Assembly (NCBI GenBank): GCA_903864315.1 | Contig: CAIPFK010000283.1 | Location: forward strand, 1 to 43,880 | Origin: an uncultured Burkholderiales bacterium | GTDB taxonomy: Bacteria; Pseudomonadota; Gammaproteobacteria; Burkholderiales; Burkholderiaceae_C | DNA length: 43,880 nucleotides | Direction of reading: 5' to 3' | Part shown: positions 16,606-25,333 of the stretch, piece after piece | Position numbering within the stretch: position 1 is the stretch's first letter | Layout of the letters: each line of letters opens with the position of its first letter | The notes under the pieces: model-generated | Databases searched by the model: none | What the model was told of the DNA's origin: nothing | What the model saw: the letters and a program-made list of their open reading frames with translations, nothing else | Translations under genes and position numbers: made by a program

Positions 16606-17415
16606 ATGTCCAACCCGTCAAATGACATCGATCGAAAACTGCGCTTGTTGAATGGCGTGGTGGTGGTGGTGTTGTTTGATTTTTTACCCGAGCATCGCTC
16701 CTGGGCTTGGCTCAAGCTCATGCAAGGCGCCAGTGGGTTTTATAAAAACTTGCCCGGTTTGCTGTTTGCAAAGATCATGGGCTCGGGCGAGGGGGGTGGT
16801 TTTAGTCTGCGCCCGAGTTCATCACACCAAGGCTTGATCTTTCTATTTGATGGCCCCCAAAGCGCGAGCGATTACTTGAAGAGTTCGGAGCTGGAGGGTT
16901 ATCGCAGCAAAGCGAGAGAATGGTGGCAAGGACTCTTGGGGGTGAATTCGTGCCGCGGCAGTTGGGGTCAACAAGCGTGGCAAAGTGTGGGGCTCTTGCC
17001 TGAAGGCGTAGAAGCGACCGCCGCCCAGCACGAGGTCCCAAGCTCCAATGGTCTGCATGTGGCCTCATTGACACGGGGCACTGTGCGAGCGACGAAGGCC
17101 TTGTCCTTTTGGCGCTATGCGCCAGCTGCACAAGCGGACTTGAACAAGGCTCAGGGCTGTGAGCTCTCCATGGGTTTGGGTGAGGCACCGGTGCTCAGGC
17201 AATGCACTTTCAGTCTATGGAAAGACACCGAGTCCATGGTGCAGTATGCCCACCAAGGTGCGCACATGAGAGCCATTGCCGCGGCGCATAAGCACGGCTT
17301 TTTCACCGAGTCCATGTTCGTTCGGATGCAAGTGTTGCACATGCGCGGTCTTTGGGGTGGAAGAACCTTTGACGCCAACGCACCCGCGGCTCGAGCATTG
17401 GGACTTGCGTCTTGA
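16606..17415 (+). CDS. crtA: Spheroidene monooxygenase
   Basis: CrtA introduces the 2-keto group that turns yellow spheroidene into red spheroidenone using O2, typical of (semi)aerobic growth. The 269-residue protein shows WAWLKLMQGASGFYKNLPGLLFAKIMGSGEGGGFSLRPSSSHQG near the N-terminus and CTFSLWKDTESMVQYAH plus FTESMFVRMQV near the C-terminus, which I recognise as CrtA family positions. Start ATG 16606 follows pufC by 25 nt. Its presence with crtC, D and F, and with an oxygen-dependent cyclase elsewhere, predicts spheroidenone as a main carotenoid. The family call is firm; product specificity is inferred from context. Confidence 0.9.
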   Translation: MSNPSNDIDRKLRLLNGVVVVVLFDFLPEHRSWAWLKLMQGASGFYKNLPGLLFAKIMGSGEGGGFSLRPSSSHQGLIFLFDGPQSASDYLKSSELEGYRSKAREWWQGLLGVNSCRGSWGQQAWQSVGLLPEGVEATAAQHEVPSSNGLHVASLTRGTVRATKALSFWRYAPAAQADLNKAQGCELSMGLGEAPVLRQCTFSLWKDTESMVQYAHQGAHMRAIAAAHKHGFFTESMFVRMQVLHMRGLWGGRTFDANAPAARALGLAS

Positions 17416-17466
17416 GTGGATTTGGCCGATTTGACTGAGCCGTCCCATCATTTTTCACCTATAGAC

Positions 17467-19074
17467 ATGCTTCACTCAGACAGCGTCACGCCCCATGCAA
17501 GGTCCTCCTCCCAAGTGGTGGTGGTGGGGGCAGGGATGGCTGGCTTGGTCAGTGCGCTGCTGCTGTCTCACGCTGGTGCCGAGGTCACTGTCCTTGAAGC
17601 CCAAGAGAGTTCGGGTGGCAAACTGAGGCAACTGCGTCCAGGCTCGGCACTCGAGTGGTCCGATCCAGCCTTGCCCGGCATTGACAGTGGCCCCACTGTC
17701 CTCACCATGAAGTGGGTGTTTGAGGAGATCTTTGCCGCTGTCGGTGTGCACTTGGAGCGTGAGCTCACTTTGCAACGCCTTGACGTCTTGGCCAAGCACG
17801 CTTGGAGTGCCGATGCTGGTGAGGCCCAGCTCTCGCTTTTTGCCAACCAAGAGCACAGTGTGCAAGCGGTGGGTGAGTTCGCTGGAGCCGCTGAGGCCAA
17901 ACGGTTCAGGCACTTTTGTAAAACTGCTCAGGGTCTGTACAGCGCCTTGGAGGGCTCGATCATACGAGAGGCCTCACCGAGTTTGAAAAAACTCACTCTC
18001 TCACTGGGCCCTCGAGGCTTGGCCTTGTTGGCGGGTATCGGGCCCATGCGCAGTTTGTGGGACAGCCTGGGGGGCTACTTCAAAGACCAACGCTTGCGAC
18101 AACTCTTTGCCCGGTATGCGACGTACTGCGGATCATCGCCTTGGGCCTCGCCAGCGACCTTGATGCTCATTGCCCAAGTGGAGATGGATGGTGTGTGGTC
18201 GCTCACGGGCGGGATGCGCGCACTCGCCCAGACATTGGAGAGACTGTGCCGCGACAGAGGCGTGCAGTTCAAGTTTCAAACCCGTTGCAGCGAGCTCGAG
18301 ATGAAGGGCCACCAAGTCTGCGCAGTGCACACCGATCGTGATGAGCGCATACCCGTTGATGCGGTGGTCTTCAATGGGGACATCCAGGCTTTGCATGCGG
18401 GACTGCTGGGTGAGACTGTGCGTGAGCGCATGCGACCTCAACTTGAAAAACGCGCGGTGCGTTCATTGTCCGCACTCACTTGGAGCATGAGGTGCGCAGT
18501 CACCCAGGAGCGGTTTGCGCTGGAGCGGCACAATGTGTTTTTTCACAATCATCACCACGATCAGTATCAAGACGAATTCACCGATATTTTCACCCGCCAG
18601 CGCCTGCCCTTGACACCCACCGTTTACGTCTGTGCACAAGAGCGCGGCCTGGCTCCCTCAGTGAGGGTGGATGAACAAGCGGTAAAAAATGAGTCGCTAT
18701 TTTGTTTAATCAATGCCCCGGCCAATGGGGACACTCACACATTGACACCCAAGGAGTTAGAGGCATGCGAGACAGCAACCTTTTCATTGCTCAAGCGCTG
18801 TGGCCTCACGCTGCAGACCTCACCCGAGCTCACACTCCAGACCACCCCGCAGCAATTTCATCAACTGTTCGCGGCAACCGGTGGAGCACTCTACGGCCAA
18901 GCGACCCACGGCTGGATGCAGGTGTTTTCCAGATCGACGGCGAGCACGCCCATTCAGGGGCTCTTTCTCGCGGGCGGGAGCGTGCACCCGGGGCCAGGTC
19001 TGCCGATGACGGCCATGTCAGGACGTCTGGCGGGCGAGGCCGCGATGGCGCACCTCGGTTTGATCAAAGCGTAA
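17467..19074 (+). CDS. crtD: Methoxyneurosporene / 1-hydroxycarotenoid 3,4-desaturase
   Basis: CrtD is a CrtI-type FAD dehydrogenase that introduces the 3,4 double bond after 1,2-hydration. From ATG 17467 the product has 535 residues. VVVVGAGMAGLVSALLLSHAGAEVTVLEA is the N-terminal dinucleotide-binding fold, and FLAGGSVHPGPGLPMTAMSGRLAGE is the C-terminal carotenoid-dehydrogenase FAD signature. An in-frame GTG at 17416, right after the crtA stop, would add 17 unconserved residues; neither start has a clear ribosome site. It differs from CrtI (21074-22588) in lacking the KMSPFYRI-type region, and it pairs with crtC in the usual crtDC order. Confidence 0.93.
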   Translation: MLHSDSVTPHARSSSQVVVVGAGMAGLVSALLLSHAGAEVTVLEAQESSGGKLRQLRPGSALEWSDPALPGIDSGPTVLTMKWVFEEIFAAVGVHLERELTLQRLDVLAKHAWSADAGEAQLSLFANQEHSVQAVGEFAGAAEAKRFRHFCKTAQGLYSALEGSIIREASPSLKKLTLSLGPRGLALLAGIGPMRSLWDSLGGYFKDQRLRQLFARYATYCGSSPWASPATLMLIAQVEMDGVWSLTGGMRALAQTLERLCRDRGVQFKFQTRCSELEMKGHQVCAVHTDRDERIPVDAVVFNGDIQALHAGLLGETVRERMRPQLEKRAVRSLSALTWSMRCAVTQERFALERHNVFFHNHHHDQYQDEFTDIFTRQRLPLTPTVYVCAQERGLAPSVRVDEQAVKNESLFCLINAPANGDTHTLTPKELEACETATFSLLKRCGLTLQTSPELTLQTTPQQFHQLFAATGGALYGQATHGWMQVFSRSTASTPIQGLFLAGGSVHPGPGLPMTAMSGRLAGEAAMAHLGLIKA

Positions 19075-19088
19075 ATTCCGGGGGCTAC

Positions 19089-19991
19089 TTGTGGTGGTAC
19101 ATCGATGCCATGAGCGAGTGTGGCCAATATGGCTTGAGTTTGATTGCCTTTGTGGGCAGTGTCTTCTCGCCCTATTACGCCAGGGCCATTCGAAGAGGAG
19201 TCCATCCCGAGCCCGAGAACCATTGTGCGCTCAATGTGGCGTTGTACACGCCCAAGGGTCAATATTGGAGCATGACCGAGCGACCCCAGTCCAGTGTGAG
19301 TCGCAGCGCCAGCGAATTCGTCATTGGACCGTCTTGCGTGCACTGGGATGGAGCCGCATTGCATGTGGACATTGATGAATGGTCTGTGCCCATTCCTCGG
19401 CGTCTGAGGGGGCGGGTGAGTGTCTATCCAGAGCAACTCTTTGATTTCTCCAAAGCCCTGGACCCCAATGCGAGACATCATTGGGGACCCATTGCACCGT
19501 TTGCGCGCGTGCAAGTGGATCTCTCACACCCGCAGCAATCTTGGCGTGGACATGCCTATGTTGACTCCAATGAGGGCGTTGAACCCATCGCCAACGCCTT
19601 CACGCAGTGGGACTGGAGTCGAGCGCACATGCCCGACGGCTCGAGCACGGTGCTCTACGATTGTCAATTTCACGACGGGCCCGATCACCTCTTGGCTTTG
19701 CGCTTTTTGAGCAACGGTCAAGTGCAACCCTTTGATGCCCCCAAGCGCGAGGTCATGCCCAAGACCGCTTGGGGCCTAGAGCGCAGGCTCAGAAGTGAGC
19801 GAGCTCTAGGGGGCATCCAATCTCTTGAGGATACGCCCTTTTATCAACGAGCCATCGTGCAAAATCAATTGTTGGGTGTGCCGGTGAGCAGTTTTCATGA
19901 AACGCTCAATGCCTCGCGTTTTGCATCTTCTTGGGTCCAGGCTTTGTTGCCTTGGAGAATGCCACGCCTGGGCGCGCGAGCAAAACGCTGA
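19089..19991 (+). CDS. crtC: Hydroxyneurosporene synthase (carotenoid 1,2-hydratase)
   Basis: CrtC adds water across the C1-C2 double bond of neurosporene or lycopene ends. The product contains WWYIDAMSECGQYGLSLIAFVGSVFSPYYARA, the family N-terminal signature, then NHCALNVALYTPKGQYWSMTER and, near the end, GLERRLRSE. The start is a problem. Family-like sequence begins at about 19056-19080 (SGGYLWWY), but the frame has no ATG, GTG or TTG there before the TTG at 19089, immediately ahead of WWY. The next upstream ATG (18765) lies deep inside crtD. I give TTG 19089 as the formal start (300 residues); a rarer start a few codons earlier is possible. It converges on crtB with only 16 nt between stops and no visible terminator. 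Confidence 0.85.
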   Translation: MWWYIDAMSECGQYGLSLIAFVGSVFSPYYARAIRRGVHPEPENHCALNVALYTPKGQYWSMTERPQSSVSRSASEFVIGPSCVHWDGAALHVDIDEWSVPIPRRLRGRVSVYPEQLFDFSKALDPNARHHWGPIAPFARVQVDLSHPQQSWRGHAYVDSNEGVEPIANAFTQWDWSRAHMPDGSSTVLYDCQFHDGPDHLLALRFLSNGQVQPFDAPKREVMPKTAWGLERRLRSERALGGIQSLEDTPFYQRAIVQNQLLGVPVSSFHETLNASRFASSWVQALLPWRMPRLGARAKR

Positions 19992-20007
19992 TGCCAATGT
20001 TTGCGTG

Positions 20008-21081
20008 TCAGGACTTTGTCGACATGTTGTTGAACTGATGATCGTCTTCGAGTCGGCGCTCAATGAGTTCAAGCACCCACTCAACGCGTTGCGGAAAACC
20101 TCGGTTGGGAAAACCTTCGTGCTTGAGTCCGTGAAGCGCGCACTGCTCCTCGCAGGCTTGGACCAAGTAAGCAATGGCCGGCAAGGCTGGCTCGGGCACC
20201 TTGGGTGTGACAATCCATGGGGCTTGGAGTTTGGCTTGGCACAGTAGCCACAGCTTGCGACTGAGCGGCACAACGCTGCGTTGATTGATCGAGTCCAATT
20301 GCTGAGCCCTCAGATGCTGTCCAATCTCTGCGTAAATCAGTCGGGCCGACAAAATCGCCGCCCTGAACTCGGGGGCCAAATCGGCCACCCCGACACTGGA
20401 GAGCTCGTACAAGCGATCGGCCTCATCCAAGAGTTTGCCCACCACCGATTGGATACCAGGCGTGAGGACTGGATTTTTGAGCCACTCGACGTGATCAATG
20501 CCTTCTTGGTGCATCCACTCCAGTGGCAAATAGAGCCTACCGTTTCTCGCGTCCTCACCCACATCGCGCGCGATGTTGGTGAGCTGCATGGCCACACCCA
20601 GCTCACAGGCGCGGGCCAACGTGTTGGCATTTCTGGCCCCCATGATCCAACTCATCATCGCGCCCACACTGCCCGCCACCCTCGCACCGTAGTCATGCAC
20701 GGATTCAATGGTGGGGTAGAAGCGAGCTTGCGTGTCCCAGGCAAAGCCCTCCATGAGTGCATCCAAAAGAGCCCTGGGCATTTTGAATTGGTGCACCACA
20801 TGCGACAGCGCATGGTCCTCGATCAAATCCACCGGGTTTTGTTCATAAATCAAATCCAATCGGTGTTTGAGCTCCTCTAAACTTTTGCTGGGTGTGTTGG
20901 CGTTGTCCACCAAATCATCGGCCACGCGGCAAAAGGCATAGAGCGCAATGGAGGCTTGTCGAACCTTTTTGGGCAACAATTTGCTGGCCGCAAAAAAAGT
21001 TTTCGAGCCACCCTTCATGAGGGTCACGCATTCATCAAAGTCGCGCAAGGTGGCGGCGTTTTTATCGTAGGGATCAAGCAT
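20008..21081 (-). CDS. crtB: Phytoene synthase
   Basis: CrtB condenses two geranylgeranyl diphosphates to phytoene, the first dedicated carotenoid step. The 357-residue protein has both aspartate-rich motifs for Mg-diphosphate: CRVADDLVDNA near residues 51-61 and NIARDVGEDARNGRLYLP near 172-189. The N-terminus SKTFFAASKLLP is characteristic. Its ATG at 21081 lies within the end of crtI (8-nt overlap), so the pair is coupled. It is the last gene of the 13-gene leftward run that starts at bchF, and converges with crtC. Confidence 0.96.
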   Translation of the reverse strand: MLDPYDKNAATLRDFDECVTLMKGGSKTFFAASKLLPKKVRQASIALYAFCRVADDLVDNANTPSKSLEELKHRLDLIYEQNPVDLIEDHALSHVVHQFKMPRALLDALMEGFAWDTQARFYPTIESVHDYGARVAGSVGAMMSWIMGARNANTLARACELGVAMQLTNIARDVGEDARNGRLYLPLEWMHQEGIDHVEWLKNPVLTPGIQSVVGKLLDEADRLYELSSVGVADLAPEFRAAILSARLIYAEIGQHLRAQQLDSINQRSVVPLSRKLWLLCQAKLQAPWIVTPKVPEPALPAIAYLVQACEEQCALHGLKHEGFPNRGFPQRVEWVLELIERRLEDDHQFNNMSTKS

Positions 21082-22588
21082 GGGGGATGACTTTCTCCAA
21101 CGCTTTGGCCGACATCAAGACCCCGGGCACACCCGCACCTGGGTGGGTGCTGGCGCCCACCATGAAGAGATTTTTGATGTCTTCGCTTCGATTGTGTGGG
21201 CGGAAAATGGCACTTTGCGTGAGCAGTGGCTCAAGCCCAAAACCAGCACCCTTGTAAGAGTACAGGCGGTTTTGAAAATCCAGTGGCGTGGAGACCTTGG
21301 AGGTGACGATGTGCTGGCCCAAGCCTTCCAGCACGGTGGATTCCAAGTGCTCTTGAATGGATTGGCGAAACGACTCGCTCATGCTGGGCCAATCCGTGTG
21401 GCTGTCCAAATTGGGCACCGGCGCCAAGACATAAAAGGTGTCGCACCCAGGCGGTGCGAGCGACGGATCGGTGGCGGTTGGGCGATGCAAATAAAGACTA
21501 AAGTCCTTGGCCAAGTGGTGTTTCTTGAAAATGTCGTGCAAGAGTGCTTTGTATCGCTCGGTGAGGATCATCATGTGGTGGGGCACGTCGGGGTAGGTCC
21601 GGTTGGTGCCGAAATACCAAACAAATAGCCCCATGGAGTAGTGGCCACGCTCGATTTTTGCATCACTCCAGTGCCGACGGTGCTCAGGGGCAATCAAGTG
21701 CTTGTAGGTCCATGCCGAGTCTGTGTTGCACACCACAATGTCGGCATCGATGCGCTCGCCAGGTGAGGCGGGTGTTTCCAGCTCCACGCCACAGGCCCGA
21801 GCGTTTTCGATGCAAATGCGCTTGACAGCGGCGTTGTACCGGATGGGCACCTTCAGGTGTCCAAGCAACCCCACGAGTCCCTTGACCAAAGCTCCGGTAC
21901 CACCCATGGGGGAGTGAACCCCCCAGGTCTTCTCAAGAGAATGGATCAATGCATAGGCTCGGGTGACGCTGAATGGATTGCCACCGATCAGCAAGGGGTG
22001 AAAGCTAAACGCCACGCGAAGCAAGGGGTGCTCAATGTTCTCGGCCACCAAGCTGTACAAGCTCTTCCAAGCGCGCATTTTGATGAACGAGGGCAAGGCC
22101 CCCAGAAGATCTTTGTAGCTATCAAACGCCACGTCCCCCATTTCTTCAAAGCCCAGTTTTTTGCACTGATCGGCCGCACGCATCAGTCGGTGATAGCCAT
22201 CGATATCCTTTGCATTGAATTTGGCAATTTCTTTGCACATCGCCTCGGTGTCATCGGTGTAGTCAAACGTTTGTCCAGTGTAGAAACGGATTCGATAAAA
22301 GGGTGACATTTTGATCAGATCAATTTCGTCACTCATGCGTTTGCCACACAGTGCCCACAGCTCTTCCAATAAAAAGGGTGCCGTGATGATGGTCGGTCCC
22401 GCATCAAAGGTGAAGCCGTCTTGCTCGTGCACATAGGCACGTCCTCCGGCTGCATCGAGTTTTTCCAACACCTCGACATCGTAGCCTTTGACACTCAATC
22501 GGATGGCGCTGGCCAGTCCCCCAAAACCCGCTCCAATGACCAAGGCTTTGGGGCGTTTGCCTTGAGTTTGTGATTCAAAGTTGGGCAT
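21074..22588 (-). CDS. crtI: Phytoene desaturase
   Basis: CrtI is the bacterial FAD-dependent phytoene desaturase; in spheroidene producers it makes neurosporene (three steps), in some betaproteobacteria also lycopene. The 504-residue product begins MPNFESQTQGKRPKALVIGAGFGGLASAIRL, with the dinucleotide fold at about 15-45. It ends with NLFMVGASTHPGAGVPGVLMSAKALEK, the carotenoid-oxidoreductase signature. ATG 22588 is chosen over an in-frame TTG four codons upstream. It is 149 nt downstream of puhE, the largest gap of the leftward operon, and that gap contains a 12-bp repeat array. No PpsR motif is visible there. Step number cannot be decided from sequence. Confidence 0.95.
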   Translation of the reverse strand: MPNFESQTQGKRPKALVIGAGFGGLASAIRLSVKGYDVEVLEKLDAAGGRAYVHEQDGFTFDAGPTIITAPFLLEELWALCGKRMSDEIDLIKMSPFYRIRFYTGQTFDYTDDTEAMCKEIAKFNAKDIDGYHRLMRAADQCKKLGFEEMGDVAFDSYKDLLGALPSFIKMRAWKSLYSLVAENIEHPLLRVAFSFHPLLIGGNPFSVTRAYALIHSLEKTWGVHSPMGGTGALVKGLVGLLGHLKVPIRYNAAVKRICIENARACGVELETPASPGERIDADIVVCNTDSAWTYKHLIAPEHRRHWSDAKIERGHYSMGLFVWYFGTNRTYPDVPHHMMILTERYKALLHDIFKKHHLAKDFSLYLHRPTATDPSLAPPGCDTFYVLAPVPNLDSHTDWPSMSESFRQSIQEHLESTVLEGLGQHIVTSKVSTPLDFQNRLYSYKGAGFGLEPLLTQSAIFRPHNRSEDIKNLFMVGASTHPGAGVPGVLMSAKALEKVIPHA

Positions 22589-22623
22589 GAGAGGGTCCAA
22601 AGAAATGGGCTTGGTGAAATGTC

Positions 22624-22683
22624 GTGGTCGTCATGGGTGCGGTCATCGGTGGGGTGAATGGTGCGGTGATGGGTGCAAGTGTC
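22624..22683. repeat. 12-bp tandem repeat, five units, between puhE and crtI
   Basis: Units in register are GTGGTCGTCATG (22624), GGTGCGGTCATC (22636), GGTGGGGTGAAT (22648), GGTGCGGTGATG (22660) and GGTGCAAGTGTC (22672). The array sits in the untranslated message between two co-directional genes. Confidence 0.75.
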
Positions 22684-22737
22684 GGCAGCCCTGACCACCC
22701 CCCAGCCCACAGCGAAGACTGCACGGTGTTTAGACCA

Positions 22738-23616
22738 TCATTTTGTATCGATGCCAGAATCACTTGCGAGCCGAGTGCTTCCAATCGGCATCATGAGGTG
22801 GTCTTCAAGAGGGGGCGCGACGACTCGGCTGTCTTTGGGCATGGCACTGTTTTTATGGGGCTTGAGTGCCCAATTCCAGACTCGCTCAAGAGAGTAGGGG
22901 ATCATCATCAAGACATGCTCCAAAATGGCCAAGCCCAGCAAGCTCGAGAGCAAAACCCATTGACAAGTGATGGCCACTTGACCTGTGCGGGCTTGCCAAA
23001 TGAGGGCAATCCAACTGACAATCGACACGCCCATCGAGCAATAGAAAAATACACCAACAGGTTTTTTGCGGAAATAACTCCCCAAGTAAGCCAGTTGCGA
23101 GGGTAGATACTGCTCGCCCACTTGAGGGACGCCAAAAAACAAATTGAATTTCGAGCTCAGCCGCATGAGCCACAACAAAGCAAAGGTGCACAATGCTGTG
23201 TGATTGGGGTTGCCGATTTGAAGCGCGATCAAGAGCAAAAAGTTGAGTGCCAGTGCCAATTCATGGTGCCAAATCACCTCCACCGATTGTTTGAATCGAC
23301 CCCACAAGGATAAATTTGGGTCAAGTGCTGTTTTTCGTGGACCACAAATCCAACCGGTGAGAAAAGACAACTCATGCCAGCCCCATATCACAATGGTGCT
23401 GATGAAGCCCAAGTAGGCATTGACATTGGTGTTGTCTTGCATCGACATCACACACAGCAAAAGTGCGGGGATGCACAAGAGCGACCAAAACCCCCGAGCA
23501 ACAGGAAACCACGCCTTGGGCAGTCTCACCAAGAGCAAGATGATTCCCGTGCCAAACCACCACGACACCAACGCAATCAGTGCGGGTTCAAGAAATAGGC
23601 TGGATAAATCTTGCAT
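22738..23616 (-). CDS. puhE: Photosynthetic complex assembly protein PuhE
   Basis: PuhE is a polytopic membrane protein encoded near puhA in nearly all purple-bacterial PGCs and needed for normal reaction-centre/LH1 levels. From ATG 23616 the product has 292 residues with several membrane helices (for example LIALVSWWFGTGIILLLV, LLLIALQIGNPN, WVLLSSLLGLAILEHVLMMIPY). The motif WGWHELSFLTGWICGPRK is one I associate with this family. The frame is open 55 codons further upstream into acsF, but that part is not PuhE-like. It follows acsF by 19 nt, giving the order puhA-B-C-acsF-puhE. Confidence 0.9.
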   Translation of the reverse strand: MQDLSSLFLEPALIALVSWWFGTGIILLLVRLPKAWFPVARGFWSLLCIPALLLCVMSMQDNTNVNAYLGFISTIVIWGWHELSFLTGWICGPRKTALDPNLSLWGRFKQSVEVIWHHELALALNFLLLIALQIGNPNHTALCTFALLWLMRLSSKFNLFFGVPQVGEQYLPSQLAYLGSYFRKKPVGVFFYCSMGVSIVSWIALIWQARTGQVAITCQWVLLSSLLGLAILEHVLMMIPYSLERVWNWALKPHKNSAMPKDSRVVAPPLEDHLMMPIGSTRLASDSGIDTK

Positions 23617-23635
23617 GGTCGGCTTGGGCGCTGCG

Positions 23636-24751
23636 TTACCAAGTGGGCTGCAGGCGCACTTGGCTGGGAAGTTTGGATTGAATGACTGGAATAAAGTATA
23701 GCTTTCCAAATTCGAGGACAGCCGACAAGGCGAAAACCCCTTTTTTGAGGATGTTGAGCAGCCCGCCTTGGGCCTTGGCAATGCTCATGGCCATGGACAA
23801 GGCGGTCAATTTGTCCAAACTCGCTTTGAATTGAGGGTGGTCGATGTCCAAGATGATGGGAAAGACCTGGCGTGAAATCTCCGAGGTGATGCGAAACACT
23901 TCAAAATCGTATTCTGTGGATTTGAACCCCATGGCGTCATGCAACGCTGGACGCGTATGATCGCGAACATACATGGTTGCATAAACGGCAACCAAGAAAA
24001 ACCGAATCCACCACACATTCACACCTTGGAGCAGTTTGGGGTTGGCGCGCATGATCAATGCAAATGATTCGCCATGGCGGAATTCATCATTGCACCAGCG
24101 CTCAAACCAGCGAAAGATGGGATGAAAGCGCTTGTCGGGATGGCGCTCGAGTTGGCGAAAAATGGTGATGTAGCGGGCATAACCAATTTTTTCTGACAAG
24201 TAGGTTGCGTAAAAAATAAATTTGGGTCGAAAGAACGTGTACGACTTGGATTTCTTCAACTCCCCCAGATCAATTCCAAAATTAAAGTCCTTCAAGGAGG
24301 AATTCAAAAACCCGGCATGGCGGGACTCGTCGCGTGCCATGTAGGTCATGAGTTTTTTGATGTCGGGGTTGGAGACGTTTTTTCTGACTTCGTTGTACAA
24401 AATACAACCCGAGAATTCCGAGGTGAGAGAGCTGATCAAAAAATCATAGAACTCTTGCTTCAAATTCTCGTCGAGTTTGGACATCAACGTCTTGACCTCC
24501 TGGGCGAACTCGGCATCCCTTTGAAAGTGATCGTGGTTGTTGTCGCCCTCGTACTCTTGCATCATGAGGTCCCACTCTTGACGAACCGAACTCACATCAA
24601 GCTTGTCCATCGCCTTGAAATCGGTGGTGTAAAAGCGCGGTGAAATCACCGTGTTGGTGAGTGCTCTTTGATTCGCATCGGCGGCCGACTCCACATTGCT
24701 CACGAGCATCTGGGTAAAGTCTGTTTCCATGAAAGCGGTTTGGGCGTTCAT
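23636..24751 (-). CDS. acsF: Mg-protoporphyrin IX monomethyl ester oxidative cyclase (aerobic)
   Basis: AcsF is the diiron, O2-dependent enzyme forming the isocyclic ring E to give divinyl protochlorophyllide. The 371-residue protein has the ferritin-like iron motifs: [14 protein letters not shown], then [11 protein letters not shown] (ExxH), and later [13 protein letters not shown] (ExxH). No anaerobic BchE is in the window, pointing to an obligately or mainly aerobic pigment pathway. ATG 24751 overlaps the puhC stop as ATGA, so the cyclase is coupled to reaction-centre assembly genes. The short accessory subunit BciE/Ycf54 is not visible here. Confidence 0.97.
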   Translation of the reverse strand: MNAQTAFMETDFTQMLVSNVESAADANQRALTNTVISPRFYTTDFKAMDKLDVSSVRQEWDLMMQEYEGDNNHDHFQRDAEFAQEVKTLMSKLDENLKQEFYDFLISSLTSEFSGCILYNEVRKNVSNPDIKKLMTYMARDESRHAGFLNSSLKDFNFGIDLGELKKSKSYTFFRPKFIFYATYLSEKIGYARYITIFRQLERHPDKRFHPIFRWFERWCNDEFRHGESFALIMRANPKLLQGVNVWWIRFFLVAVYATMYVRDHTRPALHDAMGFKSTEYDFEVFRITSEISRQVFPIILDIDHPQFKASLDKLTALSMAMSIAKAQGGLLNILKKGVFALSAVLEFGKLYFIPVIQSKLPSQVRLQPTW

Positions 24752-25329
24752 TGGTTCTCCTTTGAAATATCTGTTTGAGACAAACTGCGTTGTGTTGGTG
24801 CAGTGGTTTGAGCCGCAGTTTGGCTCGATCCGTGCAAAATTGCTACAAAGACCGCCAAGTTGTCTGGACCAAAGGCTTCAAGGTCGATGCCTTGGTGGGT
24901 GAGGGTGTCGGTGATGGACAAGCGGCCATCTTGGTGAAGCGCCAATTCAAAAGGCGCCTCAGGGCTCAAATGGCGCGACTTTCTCTCTCTGGCCAAGGCG
25001 CGCAAGGTCCCTCTTAAAAAACCTTGCTCACCAGAAAAACGCAGGACGGACTCACCCTGTTGGCCTGCTTGGCGGCTCGCTTGCAAGATCTCGATCAAGA
25101 TGTCGCCATTGGCGTCGTCTTTGAAGACCAGTTGCTGAGTCATGACCGAGGGCGAGGTGTCTTGCGCGATCTTGCTGCTCAATTGAGTGACATAGGTGAC
25201 ATAGATCAGTGCGGCCAGCATCACGGCCACCATCACCTGAAGATGGCGCACGCCAATGGGGCCCTCGCTCACGGCTGGCGCGACATCTCGCGACGGCTCT
25301 TCGGGGTTGGGGTAAGCGTATCCAGTCAT
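24748..25329 (-). CDS. puhC: Photosynthetic complex assembly protein PuhC
   Basis: PuhC helps assemble the RC-LH1 core. The 193-residue protein has a cytoplasmic N-terminus of about 27 residues, one membrane anchor ([20 protein letters not shown]) and a periplasmic domain with [12 protein letters not shown] and [23 protein letters not shown]. The latter sequence, containing [12 protein letters not shown], is the family hallmark. A Thr/Gln/Ser-rich tail of about 30 residues ends the protein. It follows puhB after 4 nt and overlaps acsF by 4 nt. Confidence 0.94.
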   Translation of the reverse strand: MTGYAYPNPEEPSRDVAPAVSEGPIGVRHLQVMVAVMLAALIYVTYVTQLSSKIAQDTSPSVMTQQLVFKDDANGDILIEILQASRQAGQQGESVLRFSGEQGFLRGTLRALARERKSRHLSPEAPFELALHQDGRLSITDTLTHQGIDLEAFGPDNLAVFVAILHGSSQTAAQTTAPTQRSLSQTDISKENQ

Positions 25330-25333
25330 GGCG

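Noticed and set aside
18702-19088. Upstream extension of the crtC frame
   Set aside because: It overlaps the well-conserved C-terminus of CrtD in another frame and encodes Arg/Gly/Ser-rich sequence unlike CrtC.
22624-23106. 160-codon plus-strand frame starting in the 12-bp repeats
   Set aside because: It runs antisense through puhE, and the repetitive N-terminus reflects the DNA repeat.
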